From the NCBI RefSeq assembly GCF_001425265.1, contig NZ_LMEC01000021.1, forward strand, positions 124,001 through 188,000: a DNA stretch of 64,000 nucleotides, read 5' to 3'. Positions within the stretch are counted from its first letter, which is position 1. Each line of letters begins with the position of its first letter. The position numbers were made by a program, and so were the translations under genes. Positions 62,700-64,000 of the stretch are shown piece after piece. Source of the stretch: Massilia sp. Root418 (GTDB lineage: Bacteria > Pseudomonadota > Gammaproteobacteria > Burkholderiales > Burkholderiaceae_D). The notes under the pieces were generated by a model. It was not told the origin of the DNA. It made no database searches and was given only the letters and a program-made list of their open reading frames with translations.

Positions 62700-62734
62700 A
62701 TTTGAATTAATGAATTCCTCTACAATACCGCCCC

Positions 62735-63409
62735 ATGACTACTGCCAAGCCCAAACCAACCGCCGCCCCGGCGCGCGCCGCGCGTTCGGACGGCGACGCC
62801 ACGCGCAGCGCCATCCTCGACGTTGCCGGGCAGGTGTTCGCGCAGCGCGGCTATGCGGACGCCACCAGCAAGGAGATCTGCGCCCGCGCGGGCGTGAACA
62901 TGGCCTCGGTGAACTATCACTTCGGCAGCCGGGGAGGCCTGTACCAGGCGGTGCTGGTGGAGGCGCACAACCATTTGCTCCGGCTGGAAGAGATGCAGGC
63001 GCTGGCCGCCGGCCCGGCCGCGCCGCGCGACAAGCTGCGCGCTATCGTCGGCCGTATCGTCGAGCATGTGACGGGCCCGCGCGCGCACTGGGGCAGCAGG
63101 GTGGTGGTGCGCGAGCTGCTCTCGCCGAGCGAGCACGCGCCGGTGCTGGTGCAGCAGGCGATCGCGCCCAAGGCCAGGATATTGATCGGCATCGTGAGCC
63201 AGATCGTAGGCTTGCCGCCGACGCACCCGGCCATGCAGCGCAGCCTGTTCTTCACCGTGGCGCCCTGCCTGGCCATGCTGCTGGCGCCGGCCGAGTTGCG
63301 CACGCAGGTGCTGCCCGGCCTGGGCGGCGACCCGGCCCAACTGGCGGACGACTTGCTGCGCTACGCGCTGGCGGGAATGGATGCCCTGGCCGCGCAGTAC
63401 AGGGCCTGA
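62735..63409 (+). CDS. cecR: TetR family regulator (CecR/YbiH-like)
   Basis: A 224-residue regulator. The helix-turn-helix is in TRSAILDVAGQVFAQRGYAD and ARAGVNMASVNYHFGSRGGLYQAVL. The C-terminal effector domain is of the DUF1956 type (PRDKLRAIVGRIVEHVTG, RVVVRELLSPSEHAP, SLFFTVAPCLAMLLAPAEL). It is divergent from the ybhGFSR-like operon, with a palindrome between them. In E. coli, CecR (YbiH) sits before ybhG and represses it, affecting cefoperazone and chloramphenicol sensitivity, so a similar role is likely here (inference). Confidence 0.85.
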   Translation: MTTAKPKPTAAPARAARSDGDATRSAILDVAGQVFAQRGYADATSKEICARAGVNMASVNYHFGSRGGLYQAVLVEAHNHLLRLEEMQALAAGPAAPRDKLRAIVGRIVEHVTGPRAHWGSRVVVRELLSPSEHAPVLVQQAIAPKARILIGIVSQIVGLPPTHPAMQRSLFFTVAPCLAMLLAPAELRTQVLPGLGGDPAQLADDLLRYALAGMDALAAQYRA

Positions 63410-63423
63410 AACTCCGTTGAAAC

Positions 63424-64000
63424 TCAGCGCGCCGGGAACGCGTGCCGGTTCGAGCGCGCCGCGATCGCCAGCGCTGCCGCCAGCAACAGGCACAGGGTCC
63501 ACGGCAGTGATCCCGCGCCCGCGGCGCTCAGCAGCAGTCCGCCAAACAGGCCCCCGCCCGCAATGGCCAGGTTCCAGCTGGTGACCAGCAGCGACTGCGC
63601 CACATCGGCCGCGCTGCCCGCCACGTTCGCCAGCGCCGTCTGGAAGAAAGTGGGCGCCCCGCCGAAGGCCAGCCCCCACACGCCGACCGCAACGTAGACC
63701 GCCGCCGGGTGCGTGCCCCACAAGCCAAGCGCCGCTGCCGCCAGCCCGAACGCGGCAGTGCTGCCCAGCACCATGGCGCGCAGGCGGCGGTCGATCAGCA
63801 GGCCTGCCAGCCACAGGCCCCCGATGGACGCGGCGCCGAAGATGAACAGCACCGCATCCGCCTTGTGTTCCAGGCCGGCAGGCGCCAGGAAGGGCGAGAT
63901 ATAGGTGTACAGGATGTTGTGCGCCAGAACGTAGGCAAAGGTAGTGGCGAGCACCGCCTTCACGCCGCTGATGCCCAGCACCTGGCTGACCGGTGCGCGG
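63424..64000 (-). CDS. MFS transporter, C-terminal part (5' cut by window edge)
   Basis: About 192 residues of a major facilitator protein, with the C-terminal six helices visible (VLATTFAYVLAHNILYTYI, VLFIFGAASIGGLWLAG, AFGLAAAALGLWG and so on) and the loop DRRLRAMV between helices 8 and 9. The frame runs on past the right edge and lacks a start, so it is a 3' piece. DHA1-type drug or arabinose efflux proteins look like this, but the N-terminal signature is not in view. It converges on the cecR-like gene with a 14-bp gap. Confidence 0.85.
   Translation of the reverse strand, partial: RAPVSQVLGISGVKAVLATTFAYVLAHNILYTYISPFLAPAGLEHKADAVLFIFGAASIGGLWLAGLLIDRRLRAMVLGSTAAFGLAAAALGLWGTHPAAVYVAVGVWGLAFGGAPTFFQTALANVAGSAADVAQSLLVTSWNLAIAGGGLFGGLLLSAAGAGSLPWTLCLLLAAALAIAARSNRHAFPAR

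Overview
The window is a GC-rich (roughly two thirds G+C), densely packed chromosomal segment of a betaproteobacterium. The gene orders (xseB-ispA-dxs; coxB-coxA-small protein-ctaG-DUF2970-coxC-[DUF2909]-surf1-ctaA-ctaB-sco; glcDEF beside a PduO-type adenosyltransferase; polA beside a DUF2782 gene and thrB) and the protein sequences fit Burkholderiales, most likely Oxalobacteraceae (Massilia, Duganella or Janthinobacterium-like). That placement is inference from gene content. I see no rRNA, tRNA, CRISPR array, prophage or classical insertion sequence. Both window edges cut a gene (uvrD on the left, an MFS transporter on the right).

Layout. 1-4 kb: end of uvrD, then a leftward run DUF2782 - thrB - BPSS1780-like membrane protein - acyltransferase. 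4-12 kb: polA, a Tat-exported dienelactone hydrolase, a ZIP metal transporter with no conventional start codon, then leftward sulfurtransferase, EamA transporter and a lone Rieske oxygenase. 12-17 kb: the isoprenoid cluster xseB-ispA-dxs, a gamma-carbonic anhydrase, an M48 protease and a low-GC orphan. 17-24 kb: SGNH hydrolase with a divergent LysR regulator, cobalamin adenosyltransferase, and the glycolate oxidase genes glcDEF. 24-31 kb: a signalling block with a GGDEF/EAL protein, an HD-GYP response regulator and an MHYT hybrid kinase ending in Hpt. 31-40 kb: glutathione peroxidase, pilU and pilT, yggS, proC, DUF883, ubiA, oxyR, a second pilU-like ATPase, rfaE2 and DUF421. 40-44 kb: a REP-associated tyrosine transposase (RAYT) bracketed by two long hairpins, trmL, comF and a BioC-like methyltransferase. 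44-53 kb: the aa3-type cytochrome c oxidase operon with its assembly factors, behind a very good sigma-70 promoter. 53-64 kb: AI-2E transporter, a second GGDEF/EAL protein, a CorC/HlyC protein, and an export system homologous in order and sequence to E. coli cecR-ybhGFSR with a palindromic operator, then an MFS gene.

How they work together. The cox block supplies the oxidase subunits, heme a synthesis (ctaB, ctaA), copper delivery (ctaG, two SCO-type proteins) and SURF1. The signalling block and the second GGDEF/EAL protein point to c-di-GMP control of surface behaviour, with pilT and two pilU-type ATPases as the type IV pilus retraction machinery.

The most noteworthy non-coding signal is a family of REP hairpins (five intact and two partial copies). 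They keep an identical 9-bp foot, a GTAG head and a bulged C, while the inner stem changes length and sequence with compensating changes. They sit right behind genes, and two partial copies supply the stop codon of the neighbouring gene. The RAYT gene is flanked by a different hairpin family, so the window holds two separate palindromic repeat families.
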